Below are positions 53,021 to 63,527 of a stretch of DNA of 64,000 nucleotides, one piece after another (within the stretch, counting starts at the first letter, position 1; every line of letters begins with the position of its first letter). The stretch spans positions 36,060 to 100,059 of the forward strand of contig NZ_BAFU01000078.1 of assembly GCF_000308495.1 (NCBI RefSeq), in the 5' to 3' direction. The stretch is from Nocardia brevicatena NBRC 12119. Lineage in GTDB: Bacteria > Actinomycetota > Actinomycetes > Mycobacteriales > Mycobacteriaceae. The translations under genes and the position numbers were made by a program. The notes below the pieces were generated by a model. The model ran no database searches and had not been told where the DNA came from. It saw nothing but the letters and a program-made list of their open reading frames with translations.

Positions 53021-55123
53021 TCACTCCCCGGTCGCCTTGGCGATGATCTCCTTCGACACGTTGGCCGGAACCTCCGCGTACGAATCGAACACCATGGAGT
53101 AGTTCGCCCGGCCCTGGGTCTTCGACCGCAGGTCGCCGATGTAGCCGAACATCTCCGAGAGCGGAACCAGCGCCTTGACGACACGGGCACCACTGCGTTC
53201 CTCCATGGCCTGGATCTGACCACGGCGGGAGTTCAGGTCGCCGATCACATCGCCCATGTAATCCTCGGGCGTGGTGACCTCGACCGCCATCATCGGCTCG
53301 AGAATCACCGGACCGGCCTTGCGGGCCGCTTCCTTCAGCGCCTGCGCGCCGGCGATCTTGAACGCCATCTCGGAGGAGTCGACGTCGTGGTACGCACCGT
53401 CGAGCAGGGTCACCTTCAGGTTGACCAGCGGGTAGCCGGCCAGCACACCGTACTGCATGGCGTCTTGGGCACCGGCGTCCACCGAAGGGATGTATTCCTT
53501 GGGCACGCGGCCACCGGTGACCTTGTTCTCGAACTCGTAGTGCGCCCCGTCCTCGCCGACGAACGGCTCCAGGGCGATGATGACCTTCGCGAACTGGCCC
53601 GAACCACCCGTCTGCTTCTTGTGGGTGTACTCGAGCTTCTCCACCGTCTTGGTGATGGTCTCCCGGTAGGCCACCTGTGGCTTGCCCACATTCGCCTCGA
53701 CCTTGAACTCGCGTTTCATCCGGTCGACCAGGATGTCCAGGTGCAGCTCGCCCATACCGCCGATGACAGTCTGGCCGGTCTCGGAGTCCAACTTCACCGA
53801 GAAGGTGGGGTCCTCTTCGGCGAGCTTCTGGATCGCGGTCCCCAGCTTCTCCTGGTCGGACTTGGTCTTGGGCTCGATGGAGACCTCGATGACCGGGTCG
53901 GGGAAGGTCATGGACTCCAGCACGATCTGGTTGTTCGGATCGCACAGGGTGTCACCGGTGGTGGTGTCCTTGAGACCGATCACCGCGTAGATGTGGCCGG
54001 CGGTCACCGACGGAACCGGGTTCTCCTTGTTGGCGTGCATCTGGAACAGCTTGCCCAGCCGCTCCTTCTTGCCCTTGGTCGCGTTGATGACCTGCGCACC
54101 GGAGTCGACCTTGCCGGAGTAGACCCGGACATAGGTCAGCTTGCCGAAGAACGGGTGCACCGCGATCTTGAACGCCAGCGCGGCGAACGGCTCGTCGGCG
54201 CTCGGCTTGCGGCTGAGTACCTCGTCCTCCTTGCCGGGGACGGTGCCCTGCACCGACTCGACGTCCAGCGGCGAGGGCAGGTAGTCGACCACGGCGTCGA
54301 GCATGGGCTGCACACCCTTGTTCTTGAACGCCGACCCGCACAGGACGGGGTAGAGCTCGGAGTTGACCGTCATCTTGCGGATGGCGCCCTTGATCTCTTC
54401 GACCGTGAGCTCCTCGCCGCCGAAGAACTTGTCCAGCAGCGCCTCGTCGGACTCGGCGACCGTCTCCAGCAGTTCCTGCCGGTACTGTTCGGCCTTCTCC
54501 GCCAGCTCGGCCGGGATCTCCTGGACCTCGTACTTCTCACCGAGCTTGGTCTCGCCGGTCCACACCTTGGCGTTCATCTCGACCAGGTCGACGATGCCCT
54601 CGAAGGTGTCCTCCGCGCCGATCGGCAACTGGATGACCAGCGGCTTGGCCCCGAGACGGTCCTTGATGGTCTGCACGGTGAAATAGAAGTCCGCACCGAG
54701 CTTGTCCATCTTGTTGACGAAGCAGATCCGGGGCACGTCGTACTTGTCGGCCTGTCGCCACACCTGCTCGGACTGCGGTTCGACGCCTTCCTTACCGTCG
54801 AACACGGCCACCGCGCCGTCGAGCACGCGCAGCGAACGCTCCACCTCGACGGTGAAGTCGACGTGACCCGGCGTGTCGATGATGTTGATCTGGTTCTGGT
54901 TCCAGAAGCAGGTCACCGCGGCGGAGGTGATGGTGATGCCGCGCTCCTGCTCCTGTTCCATCCAGTCGGTGGTCGACGCGCCCTCGTGGGTCTCACCGAT
55001 CTTGTAATTGACGCCGGTGTAGTAGAGGATGCGTTCGGTTGTCGTCGTCTTGCCCGCATCAATGTGGGCCATGATGCCGATGTTGCGGACCTTGTTCAGG
55101 TCGGTGAGCACGTCCTGTGCCAC
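53021..55123 (-). CDS. fusA: elongation factor G
   Basis: A 700-residue EF-G with the full five-domain plan. The GTPase motifs are AHIDAGKTT (about 19-27), DTPGHVDF and NKMDKLGAD, and the C-terminal domain ends in [20 protein letters not shown]. It drives ribosome translocation and, with RRF, ribosome recycling. It starts at GTG 55123 after GGGGAAG. It lies between rpsG and tuf, with 217 and 84 bases of spacing. This is the functional copy; the paralogue at 49405-51487 is frameshifted. Confidence 0.98.
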   Translation of the reverse strand: MAQDVLTDLNKVRNIGIMAHIDAGKTTTTERILYYTGVNYKIGETHEGASTTDWMEQEQERGITITSAAVTCFWNQNQINIIDTPGHVDFTVEVERSLRVLDGAVAVFDGKEGVEPQSEQVWRQADKYDVPRICFVNKMDKLGADFYFTVQTIKDRLGAKPLVIQLPIGAEDTFEGIVDLVEMNAKVWTGETKLGEKYEVQEIPAELAEKAEQYRQELLETVAESDEALLDKFFGGEELTVEEIKGAIRKMTVNSELYPVLCGSAFKNKGVQPMLDAVVDYLPSPLDVESVQGTVPGKEDEVLSRKPSADEPFAALAFKIAVHPFFGKLTYVRVYSGKVDSGAQVINATKGKKERLGKLFQMHANKENPVPSVTAGHIYAVIGLKDTTTGDTLCDPNNQIVLESMTFPDPVIEVSIEPKTKSDQEKLGTAIQKLAEEDPTFSVKLDSETGQTVIGGMGELHLDILVDRMKREFKVEANVGKPQVAYRETITKTVEKLEYTHKKQTGGSGQFAKVIIALEPFVGEDGAHYEFENKVTGGRVPKEYIPSVDAGAQDAMQYGVLAGYPLVNLKVTLLDGAYHDVDSSEMAFKIAGAQALKEAARKAGPVILEPMMAVEVTTPEDYMGDVIGDLNSRRGQIQAMEERSGARVVKALVPLSEMFGYIGDLRSKTQGRANYSMVFDSYAEVPANVSKEIIAKATGE

Positions 55124-55340
55124 GGAAATCTTCCCCGCTCGTAGCTAGTTGGGATTCTCGGCGACGACCCGGTGCGGCCGTCTTCATATCAAGGCCGGAA
55201 GCGAAACCTTGGTGCCACTTCCGACGCTGGGTGCGATACGGCGTGTTCGAAAGCCTGCCCGGTGACGACCGGTCGCCGTCACCGGGTCCGACCGACTATG
55301 CCGTCTGCCTCCCGACCCCACAGCCTGGGCCGGGTAGACG

Positions 55341-55811
55341 TCACCAGCGGTAGTGCGCGAAGGCCCGGTTGGACTCGGCCATCTTGTGGGTGTCCTCGCG
55401 GCGCTTCACCGACGCACCCAGGCCGTTGCTGGCGTCGAGCAGCTCGTTGGCCAGGCGTTCGACCATGGTCTTCTCCCGACGCTGCCGGGAGAAGTTCACC
55501 AGCCAGCGCAGGGCCAGGGTATTGGCGCGCCCCGGGCGAACCTCGACCGGAACCTGGTAGGTGGCACCACCGACACGGCGCGGCTTGACCTCGAGCGAGG
55601 GCTTGACATTGTCCAGTGCCCGCTTGAGGGTGACGACCGGGTCGGTGCCGGTCTTCTCACGTGCCTGCTCCAGCGCGCCGTAGACGATGCGCTCGGCGGT
55701 GGACTTCTTGCCGTCGAGCAGGATCTTGTTGACCAGCTGGGTGACCAGCGGCGACCCGTAGACCGGGTCGTTGATCAACGGACGCTTGGGTGCGGGGCCC
55801 TTGCGCGGCAT
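55341..55811 (-). CDS. rpsG: 30S ribosomal protein S7
   Basis: A 156-residue S7 of normal length: [20 protein letters not shown] at the N-terminus, [20 protein letters not shown] in the middle and [14 protein letters not shown] at the end. It binds the 3' domain of 16S rRNA and starts head assembly. ATG 55811 lies one base after the rpsL stop, with GGAGAAG inside the end of rpsL. Confidence 0.98.
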   Translation of the reverse strand: MPRKGPAPKRPLINDPVYGSPLVTQLVNKILLDGKKSTAERIVYGALEQAREKTGTDPVVTLKRALDNVKPSLEVKPRRVGGATYQVPVEVRPGRANTLALRWLVNFSRQRREKTMVERLANELLDASNGLGASVKRREDTHKMAESNRAFAHYRW

Positions 55812-55812
55812 A

Positions 55813-56187
55813 TCAGCTCTTCTCCTTCTTGGCGCCGTAACGGCTGCGGGCCTGCTTGCGGTTCTTCACACCCTGGGTGTCGAGGGATCCACGGATGATC
55901 TTGTAACGAACACCGGGGAGGTCCTTCACACGACCGCCGCGGACGAGCACCATGGAGTGCTCCTGCAGGTTGTGACCCTCGCCCGGGATGTAGGCCGTGA
56001 CCTCGACCGCGCTGGTCAGCTTCACACGTGCGACCTTGCGCAGCGCGGAGTTCGGCTTCTTCGGGGTCGTGGTGTACACGCGGGTGCACACGCCACGACG
56101 CTGCGGGCTCCCCTTGAGCGCCGCGGTCTTCGTCTTCGCGACCTTGTCGCGGCGACCCTTGCGGACCAGCTGGTTGATGGTTGGCAT
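55813..56187 (-). CDS. rpsL: 30S ribosomal protein S12
   Basis: A 124-residue S12 of the decoding centre. The streptomycin-relevant lysines are wild type: [12 protein letters not shown] carries the first and [11 protein letters not shown] the second. There is therefore no resistance substitution at the classic positions. AAGGAAAG precedes ATG 56187. It is the first gene of the str operon, with rpsG one base downstream. Confidence 0.98.
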   Translation of the reverse strand: MPTINQLVRKGRRDKVAKTKTAALKGSPQRRGVCTRVYTTTPKKPNSALRKVARVKLTSAVEVTAYIPGEGHNLQEHSMVLVRGGRVKDLPGVRYKIIRGSLDTQGVKNRKQARSRYGAKKEKS

Positions 56188-56547
56188 AGACCGGCTTTCC
56201 TTATTGGTTATTGCGGTGTGGTGTAGGTCTGTCTGTATTCAGTTGCGGCGCCCACGCACCCTTGTTGGTCGCGAGCTCTCTCCGGGCCCGACGTTCGCGC
56301 CGCCTGTTCATCGAGCTTTAACCCGCACGTCCAACCACGTTTCTCGCGTCCCGAGGTCGGGCGTGTCGCACGCAGTTCGATTCCCACTTTCCGGGCACGC
56401 CGAATCTGTCGGCCGCTCTCGCTGGCCTACGGTACTGCGCTCGAACCGGCCCGCTGCTTCCGGGCACAGCGATCCACTGTACTCGGGCGTAGGAAGAGGG
56501 GTCAAAGGGGGGTCGACAACGACCCTGCACCCGCCGAAACCCAGCGA
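56188..56547. promoter_or_regulatory. str operon leader/promoter region
   Basis: About 360 bases lie between rpsL and the end of the DUF3558-type gene. It must hold the strong promoter of the ribosomal operon on the minus strand. I cannot name the -35/-10 with confidence; no gene is seen in it. Confidence 0.5.
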
Positions 56548-57102
56548 TCACCGCGCCAGGTTCACGGTGAGTTCTACCAGTTTCTTGGCCGCTGCGCACG
56601 GATCCGGATGGGAACTGCCCGGCCGATAGTTGACCCACCAGCCGACCACACCGGAATCCGCGGCGCGTGCGCTCACCCCACACGAATCGGGATCGTTCGG
56701 CCGCCGGATCTCCAACGCCAGAGTGCCCTGCACCGAGGTGTTCGTGGTGGTGTAGCCGAGTCTATCGTTGGTCGACCGCTCATTGCGCAGGTTGCCGTTC
56801 TCGTACCAGTTGAGCGTGGCCATACCGATACCGCCCGGCGCGCTCTCCAGATCCCACATGCAGACGGCGCCGTTGAACGAAGGTCTCGGGCTACCCCCGC
56901 CGACCGCGTCCGCGATCTGCTCCTCGGTCACCACGTGGCATTCGCGCAGCAGTTTGTCGAAATTCATGTTGACCTGGGTGCTGCCTCCGACCGGGTTCGC
57001 GGATCCGGGGACGGTGTCGCCACATGCCACCCCGGCACCTCCCACCAGCACCACGAGCGCAACCACCCCCGCAGCGCCACGTGCCCTCATACCGGTCCTC
57101 AT
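56548..57102 (-). CDS. DUF3558-like lipoprotein
   Basis: A 184-residue exported lipoprotein. A hydrophobic signal ends in the lipobox GVAC (Cys near residue 27). The mature part has the DUF3558-type pattern: LLRECHVVTEEQIADAVGGG, NGAVCMWDLESAPGG and a C-terminal DPCAAAKKLVELTVN, with Cys residues likely paired. It overlaps the upstream gene of the same family by 4 bases (ATGA). Function is unknown; the pair is exported to the cell envelope. Confidence 0.83.
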   Translation of the reverse strand: MRTGMRARGAAGVVALVVLVGGAGVACGDTVPGSANPVGGSTQVNMNFDKLLRECHVVTEEQIADAVGGGSPRPSFNGAVCMWDLESAPGGIGMATLNWYENGNLRNERSTNDRLGYTTTNTSVQGTLALEIRRPNDPDSCGVSARAADSGVVGWWVNYRPGSSHPDPCAAAKKLVELTVNLAR

Positions 57103-57635
57103 TTCAATCGCTGGATGGTCAGCTCGGCGAGCTTGCGGTTCTTCTCACACGGATCGGCGTTCCTGCTCCCGAAGAAGCCCACATCGCTGGACCATTCGAA
57201 AAAGTCGTCGTCGAGTTGGACCGCGAGGTCACAGATGCCGCCGTCCGCCGTGGAATCCTGGAAACCGGGATGGCCCACGACCGTGATCCGCTGCGGATTA
57301 CGGCCCTGCGCGGTGACCCAGGCCAACTCACGATCGATGGGACTGCCGCGGTACCAGGCGAATGTGATACTGGACGAACCGATCCCTCCCGCCTGCCAGT
57401 TGCATCCCACGGCGTTCTTGAAGACCTGAACCGCCGGCCCCAGCCCCGCGATCGTGCTCACCTCCTCATCGGTGACGTGGCCGCACTCACCCGCGAACGG
57501 TCCCAGCGGGACGACCTTCGGCGGAGGTCGTAGTGACCCGGCCGAATCATCCGAATCACCCTCCGCCCCGCAGGCCGACACCAGCAACGCCAAGGCCAGC
57601 CCGCCGATGATCACTCGCGCCATCCGCATGCCCAC
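57099..57635 (-). CDS. DUF3558-like lipoprotein
   Basis: A 178-residue lipoprotein with lipobox LVSAC (Cys near residue 22). The mature domain repeats the plan of its neighbour: GECGHVTDEEVSTIAGLGPA, NAVGCNWQAGGIGSSSI and ADPCEKNRKLAELTIQRL. The two genes overlap by 4 bases and probably arose by duplication. Role unknown. Confidence 0.82.
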   Translation of the reverse strand: MGMRMARVIIGGLALALLVSACGAEGDSDDSAGSLRPPPKVVPLGPFAGECGHVTDEEVSTIAGLGPAVQVFKNAVGCNWQAGGIGSSSITFAWYRGSPIDRELAWVTAQGRNPQRITVVGHPGFQDSTADGGICDLAVQLDDDFFEWSSDVGFFGSRNADPCEKNRKLAELTIQRLK

Positions 57636-57951
57636 GACTCTACCGACGCACCAACCGCTCCGGCGGTCCGAGACGATGACGACCCATCCGCGCCGACCCG
57701 ACCGCGCCGACCCTTGCTTCCGGAGCGGCGCCTCCCTACACTGAGCCTTATCTCAAAGTGTTTCTCCTACAATATCTTTGGGAGAGCGGGGCGGGTCTCA
57801 ACAGCTTATCGGGAGGGGGTTCGCTTTCTTCGTCATGACCGAGGTCATCCATAAGAGGCCGACCGGATCGGACCGGCCGGCGTAAGGAACTCGGCATCAT
57901 GCACCGAATACACGCCCTATCGGCTTGTTTATACAAACGCATGGAGCCCAG
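57636..57951. other. divergent promoter region, A/T-richer core
   Basis: About 315 bases lie between the lipoprotein pair and a small secreted protein gene. It includes an A/T-richer patch near 57750-57780 with CAAAG (57754-57758) and CTTTG (57776-57780) as inverted copies, perhaps a regulator site. A GTCATGAC palindrome lies near 57832. No gene is supported. Confidence 0.4.
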
Positions 57952-58182
57952 ATGAAAAGTGCTATGAAAACAGCCTTGGTTACCGCGATCATCGGTATCG
58001 CCCTCACCGCGGCTTCGGGTACCGCGACGGCGACGAATGCCATTATCGGCCACTATCCGAGCCACCGGGCCTGCATGCAGGTGGGGGAGAATCTGTTCGG
58101 TCCCTGGCACGGTCAGTACTGGTGCAACCCGGTGGAGGGTACGGACCAGTGGCAATTGCGCCGCGGTTCCGGAACCCCGTAA
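57952..58182 (+). CDS. small secreted protein
   Basis: A 76-residue preprotein with a signal peptide (residues 1 to about 27, MKSAMKTALVTAIIGIALTA then ending ATA). The mature part is about 48 residues with two Cys (HRACMQVG and YWCNPVEG) that could form a disulfide, and Trp/Tyr residues near the second. GGAG lies about 7 nt before ATG 57952. Similar small secreted proteins occur in many Nocardia; function unknown. Confidence 0.72.
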   Translation: MKSAMKTALVTAIIGIALTAASGTATATNAIIGHYPSHRACMQVGENLFGPWHGQYWCNPVEGTDQWQLRRGSGTP

Positions 58183-58300
58183 CGCGCGGCACCGCACCTC
58201 AGGACCCGATTTCCCGAACCCCTAGGTGCTGCGGAGTCTTCCCGAAGGCAACCGGCCGTCCGGGAGGATTCCGCGTCGCACCGAGTTCACGGGCACCCGG

Positions 58301-59572
<1,272 letters not shown>

Positions 59573-59626
59573 CTAGTAGTTGCCCCGAAATGCTGGACAA
59601 TTTGAATAGCAGAACGGAGGGCAGCC

Positions 59627-60151
59627 ATGTCCCGTACGCCGGCGAAACTGGACGAGCTCGATCTCGCCATCCTCACCGCCATGCACGAATACCAGAAGGC
59701 AGGTGTGCTCGAGCTGTCCCGACGCACCCGCGTGGCACGGGCAACTGTGCAATCCCGGATCAACCGGATGGAGGAGGCCGGCATCATCGCCTCCTACGAT
59801 CCGCAGATCGATATCACCGCCGCGGGTTTCGATGTGCAGGCCTTCGTCACCCTGGAGATAGCCCAGGGGGCGCTGGATATGCTGGCGGTCGAACTGGAGA
59901 CGATCCCCGGGGTCTTGGAGGCGTACGCGACGACCGGTATGGGCGATGTGCTGTGCCGGATCGGCGCGGATTCCCATGCGGGGCTGCAGGGCGTGCTGCT
60001 CAGTATCGACCGGACCAGTTCGGTGGTCCGGTCGCACAGTGTCATCGTGCTCTCCACGGTGGTTCCCCGCCGTGCCCTACCTTTGCTGCGCACCCGGGTC
60101 GCCACCGGAACCACCAAGGCTCCGGCCTATCGGGACGTCCGCGAGCCCTGA
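59627..60151 (+). CDS. AsnC/Lrp-family regulator, probable hpd regulator
   Basis: A 174-residue Lrp/AsnC regulator. The HTH reads DELDLAILTAMHEYQKAGVL then ELSRRTRVARATVQSRINRM; the RAM ligand domain holds GALDMLAVELETIPGVLEAY and TTGMGDVLCRIGADSHAG. It is divergent from hpd with 126 bases between, so control of tyrosine breakdown, perhaps by an aromatic amino acid, is the natural inference. Two TGGACA repeats (one near 59551, one near 59594) lie between the genes. Confidence 0.88.
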   Translation: MSRTPAKLDELDLAILTAMHEYQKAGVLELSRRTRVARATVQSRINRMEEAGIIASYDPQIDITAAGFDVQAFVTLEIAQGALDMLAVELETIPGVLEAYATTGMGDVLCRIGADSHAGLQGVLLSIDRTSSVVRSHSVIVLSTVVPRRALPLLRTRVATGTTKAPAYRDVREP

Positions 60152-60188
60152 GGGACGGCCCGCACGCCGCATGGCGCGGACACCGAAC

Positions 60189-60435
60189 TCAGGGCGTGGT
60201 ATCGGCGCCGATGTCGAGAATCTCCACCGCGGTCCGCAGTTCGGGTTCCGGGAAGCCCAGCGGCGCGTAGGCCTCGGCCTCCACCTCGGCCCGCTCGGCC
60301 GCCGTCCACGGACACAGAGGCGATATCCGCAGCCGGGCGGCGGCGTATCTGTCGCAGGCGAACTCGACAGTCGGGTCCACCGGCTCGAAATAGTGTTCCC
60401 TCTCGTCCGTGAATCGGCAGCGGCCGGCACCCACG
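60189..60435 (-). pseudogene. C-terminal fragment of a winged-helix (HTH_42-like) protein gene
   Basis: About 80 codons that end at the stop at 60189. The segment ARLRISPLCPWTAAERAEVE then AEAYAPLGFPEPEL resembles the C-terminal end of winged-helix DNA-binding proteins of the HTH_42 group. The matching N-terminal fragment, on the same strand, is at about 61240-61456, beyond the IS3-type remnant. The central 200 or so residues expected for the family are missing, so the insertion was accompanied by a deletion. Confidence 0.55.
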
Positions 60436-61240
60436 TGAGGGTGTCGACCGCGGTGGTGTGCGGGGTGCTCGGCTTCTCGAAGCAGAAGTATCACAAGTGG
60501 TTGCGTAAGTTTGTCGGCGACCGCGACCGGGACGAGACGCACTTGATCAACGCAGTGCGCGACGTCTGGGATGAGCGCCGCTGTCAGGGAACCGGCCGAG
60601 CGCTGATGAACTCATCGACGGCTGGGCGGTATCGGAGCGTCGCGTGCGGCGGATCTGCTCGCAGGAGGGCAGGTTCTCGGTCGCGCACCACCGCAGGGGT
60701 CGGAAGAAGCACCGCCGGCCCGGTCCCGCGGTGCACGACGGTCTCGTACACCGCGAGTTCACCGCCGACACCCCGAACCGGTTGTGGCTCAGGGACAGCA
60801 CTGAGCACCACACCAGCAAGGGCAAGCTCTATCCCTGTGCGGTCGAGGATGTGTTCTCGGACCGGACCCGTGGGGATACTCGATCGGCGACCGAATGAAA
60901 GCGCGCTTGGCCGTCGACGCGCTCACCGACGCCCGCGAACCGGCGCAGGACGCCCACCGGGATGATCGCCCACTCGGAGAGGGGACCGCAGTTTCGATCC
61001 CGGCGCTATCGCCGTGCGTTGCGCCGATTCGGGTTGCGCGGACCGATGGGCCAGGTCGGTGCGTGCGCGGACAACGCGGCGATGGAATCGTTCTTCGGCC
61101 TGCTGCAGAAGAACGTCCTCAACCAGCACTTCTGGGGCATCCGCGAGCAGTTCCGGCTCGCGACCGTGCACTGGATCGAAGCCCGCTACCACCGCAGACG
61201 CCGACAGCGCCGGCTCGGGAAGTTGACCCCCGTCGAGGAG
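60436..61240 (+). mobile_element. IS3-family transposase remnant (OrfB, several frameshifts)
   Basis: Pieces of an IS3-type OrfB in three frames on the plus strand. They are VVCGVLGFSKQKYHKWLRK; VRRICSQEGRFSVAHHRRG with NRLWLRDSTEHHTSKGKLYP (the first catalytic Asp lies here); then IAHSERGPQFRSRRYRRALR and CADNAAMESFFGLLQKNVLN with the second Asp and Glu; and the end LGKLTPVE. OrfA is absent and the frames are broken, so the element is dead. Inverted ends could not be found. It separates the two parts of a winged-helix gene. Confidence 0.8.
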
Positions 61241-61456
61241 GGTCATGCGCACGACCGTGCGCTCCCGCAGTGTCGTGGGCACGGTCGCCGGATCGAAATC
61301 GGCGATCCGGCTCCACAGCACGACGAGGCGGCACCACCTTCTGGGACGCAGACCCACCGGGCGGGCGCAAACCTCGTGCGCCGAGAGAGTGGAGCGCCGC
61401 AACGGCAGTTGGCGGGCCGGCAGGGCGCGGTTGGGCACCCGATTCGACAGTTCCAC
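61241..61456 (-). pseudogene. N-terminal fragment of a winged-helix (HTH_42-like) protein gene
   Basis: From GTG 61456 about 72 codons read ELSNRVPNRALPARQLPLRR, then VLWSRIADFDPATVPTTLRE and RTVVRMTLL, the usual opening of the HTH_42 winged-helix proteins. The next residues belong to the IS3-type remnant. The gene lies 25 bases downstream of the quinone oxidoreductase stop on the same strand, so the two may have been cotranscribed. Some substitutions against the usual motif (ARPVGLRPRR) suggest further decay. Confidence 0.65.
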
Positions 61457-61481
61457 GGCGCCTCGCCCGTCGGCCGCGCGC

Positions 61482-62456
61482 TCAGCGCAACGTGACGACG
61501 ACCTTTCCCGTGGCAGTGCGATTCTCCAGCGACGCCACCGCGTCGGCGGCCTTGTCCAGCGGGAACAGCACCGGCTGCGGCGGCGCGATTCTGCCGGCGG
61601 CCAGCAGCGGTTCCACCTCGGCCCACTGTTCGGCCAGGTACCCCGGATGCGACATCATCCAGGCGCCCCACCCCGCGCCGACCACCTCGACATTGTTGAG
61701 CAGCAGCCGATTCACCTTGACGGTGGGGATCTCGCCGCCGGTGAACCCCACCACCAGCAGCCGGCCCGCGGGTGCCAGCGATCGGATGCTGTCGGTGAAC
61801 CGGTCCCCGCCCACCGGGTCGAGCACGATATCCACGCCCCGGTTGCCGGTCAGCTCCTTGACCCTGGCCAACCATCCGTCGGTGAGCACCACATCGGTGG
61901 CCCCGTTCGCCCGCGCGGTCTCCGCCTTTTCCTCCGTGCTGACCACGGCGATCACCCGGCCCGCACCGAGGGCCGCGGCCATCCGCAGTGTCGAGGTGCC
62001 GATACCGCCCGCGGCGCCGTGCACCAGCACGGTCTCACCCTCGGTCAGCCGGCCGCGGGTGCGGAGACAGAAGTGCACGGTGAGGTCGTTGAACAGAATC
62101 CCCGCACCGGCCTCCATCGAGATGTTGTCCGGTAGTCGGAACACCATCTCCGCGGGGGTCACCGTCACCTCGGCCATGGCATTGCCGAGCAGGGTCAGCG
62201 CGAGCACCCGGTCGCCCGGCTTCACATGCGCGCCCTCGGGAGCCTCGCGGACCACGCCCGCGACCTCGCCGCCGACGATATAGGGCATCTCGGGTTTCAT
62301 CTGGTACAGCCCGCGCGTCATCAGCACATCCGGAAAGGCCACACCGGCCGCGTGCACGTCGATGACCACTCCGCCCGGGAAGACCTGCGGTTCCGGGATA
62401 TCGACGATCTCGATCGCTTCCGGTCCATCGAGCCTGCTGACCTGAGCTGCGCGCAT
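61482..62456 (-). CDS. zinc-less MDR alcohol dehydrogenase / NADPH:quinone oxidoreductase
   Basis: A 324-residue medium-chain dehydrogenase of the quinone oxidoreductase group. The catalytic domain opens QVSRLDGPEAIEIVDIPEP and includes YIVGGEVAGVVREAPEG. The NADPH domain has VHGAAGGIGTSTLRMAAALG (about 148-167) and DIVLDPVGGDRFTDSIRSL. The structural-zinc Cys cluster of alcohol dehydrogenases is lacking. It likely reduces quinones or enones. ATG 62456 follows AAAGG. The broken winged-helix gene follows on the same strand. Confidence 0.86.
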   Translation of the reverse strand: MRAAQVSRLDGPEAIEIVDIPEPQVFPGGVVIDVHAAGVAFPDVLMTRGLYQMKPEMPYIVGGEVAGVVREAPEGAHVKPGDRVLALTLLGNAMAEVTVTPAEMVFRLPDNISMEAGAGILFNDLTVHFCLRTRGRLTEGETVLVHGAAGGIGTSTLRMAAALGAGRVIAVVSTEEKAETARANGATDVVLTDGWLARVKELTGNRGVDIVLDPVGGDRFTDSIRSLAPAGRLLVVGFTGGEIPTVKVNRLLLNNVEVVGAGWGAWMMSHPGYLAEQWAEVEPLLAAGRIAPPQPVLFPLDKAADAVASLENRTATGKVVVTLR

Positions 62457-62750
62457 TTGCCGACCTTTCTGTCCGTGCCGTCGACGCGACCCGTCGCGCC
62501 GAACGGCCTTCCGGATCCACCTAACCGTCTCGCGACAGCCGCTGTCCAGATACCCGGGTTCACCGGGCCGAGCAAGCTCCGATATGACGGGACAAAGGGT
62601 CCATCGGCGGACAACCGACCACCGATCGGCACCGCGCCCGGGCCTGCCGATCGGACGGCTCGGCGCAAGAATGTGACGCACGCCCCGTAAAGTCGTCTCA
62701 CAAGAGCACCGCAGAAGTACCGCGGACACCGTGCAGCGCGAGGAGCACAA

Positions 62751-63527
62751 GTGTCACTCGATCAGCCACTCGCCCCGCTTCCCCAGGAGGGCAGGGGCTT
62801 CGCTTCGACGTGGCCCGTCCGGGCCGGCGACGTGGATCCGTACAACCGGGTGCGGCTCGACAGTATCGCCCGCTATCTGCAGGACATCGCGTGGGAAGAA
62901 CTGCAGCAGACGATGCTGCAACGCACCGACCCCGCGTGGATCATCCGCCGCACCGTCATCGATGTGATCCGCCCCGTGCTGTGGCCGGATCGGGTCCATC
63001 TGCTGCGCTGGTGCTCGGCCATGTCCACCCGGTGGGCCAATATGCGGGTCCAGATCACCAGCGAAAGCGGCGGCCTGGTCGAGACCGAGGGCTTCTGGAT
63101 CAATATCAACGAGTCGAACAATATGCCGGCGCGGATCAGCGACGAGGGGCTGGCGTATCTGGCGCGAACCACACAGGAGCAGCGGCTGCGCTGGCGGCCC
63201 TGGCTCGTCGACACCACCCCGCCGGAATCGGATACCGATCTGCCGTTCCCGCTACGTGCCACCGATATCGACCAGTACAACCACGTCAACAATGTCAGCT
63301 ACTGGCAGGCCGTGGAACAGTTCCTGGTGGACTATCCCAAGCTGGTGAGCAGCCCCTACCGCGCCGTTGTCGAGTACGTGGCGCCGGTGCTGGCCCGCCA
63401 ACACATCAGCGTCCGCAGCCGGTACGAACCCGGCGACCGCACCGGGGGACGGCCCACTCTGCGGCTCTGGTTCGTCGTCGAGGGAACCACGACCACCGTT
63501 GTCCGGATCATGCCCCTCCCCCACTGA
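62751..63527 (+). CDS. acyl-ACP thioesterase family protein
   Basis: A 258-residue protein with two hot-dog domains, as in the acyl-ACP thioesterase family. The N-terminal domain has VRAGDVDPYNRVRLDSIARY; the C-terminal has LPFPLRATDIDQYNHVNNVS and YWQAVEQFL, which carries the Asn and His expected for catalysis. It would free fatty acids from acyl carrier protein. GTG 62751 with GGAG about 7 nt upstream. It is divergent from the quinone oxidoreductase gene and has no coupled neighbour. Confidence 0.85.
   Translation: MSLDQPLAPLPQEGRGFASTWPVRAGDVDPYNRVRLDSIARYLQDIAWEELQQTMLQRTDPAWIIRRTVIDVIRPVLWPDRVHLLRWCSAMSTRWANMRVQITSESGGLVETEGFWININESNNMPARISDEGLAYLARTTQEQRLRWRPWLVDTTPPESDTDLPFPLRATDIDQYNHVNNVSYWQAVEQFLVDYPKLVSSPYRAVVEYVAPVLARQHISVRSRYEPGDRTGGRPTLRLWFVVEGTTTTVVRIMPLPH

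Noticed and set aside
51971-55144. A 1057-codon plus-strand frame opposite tuf and fusA
   Set aside because: Its composition (Leu/His/Asp/Val repeats) mirrors EF-Tu and EF-G codons; no motif or ribosome site. Shadow.
58183-58300. A terminator between the small secreted protein gene and hpd
   Set aside because: Partial complementarity between CCGCACCT and AGGTGCTGCGG needs bulges and a loop of about 30 bases; too weak to call.
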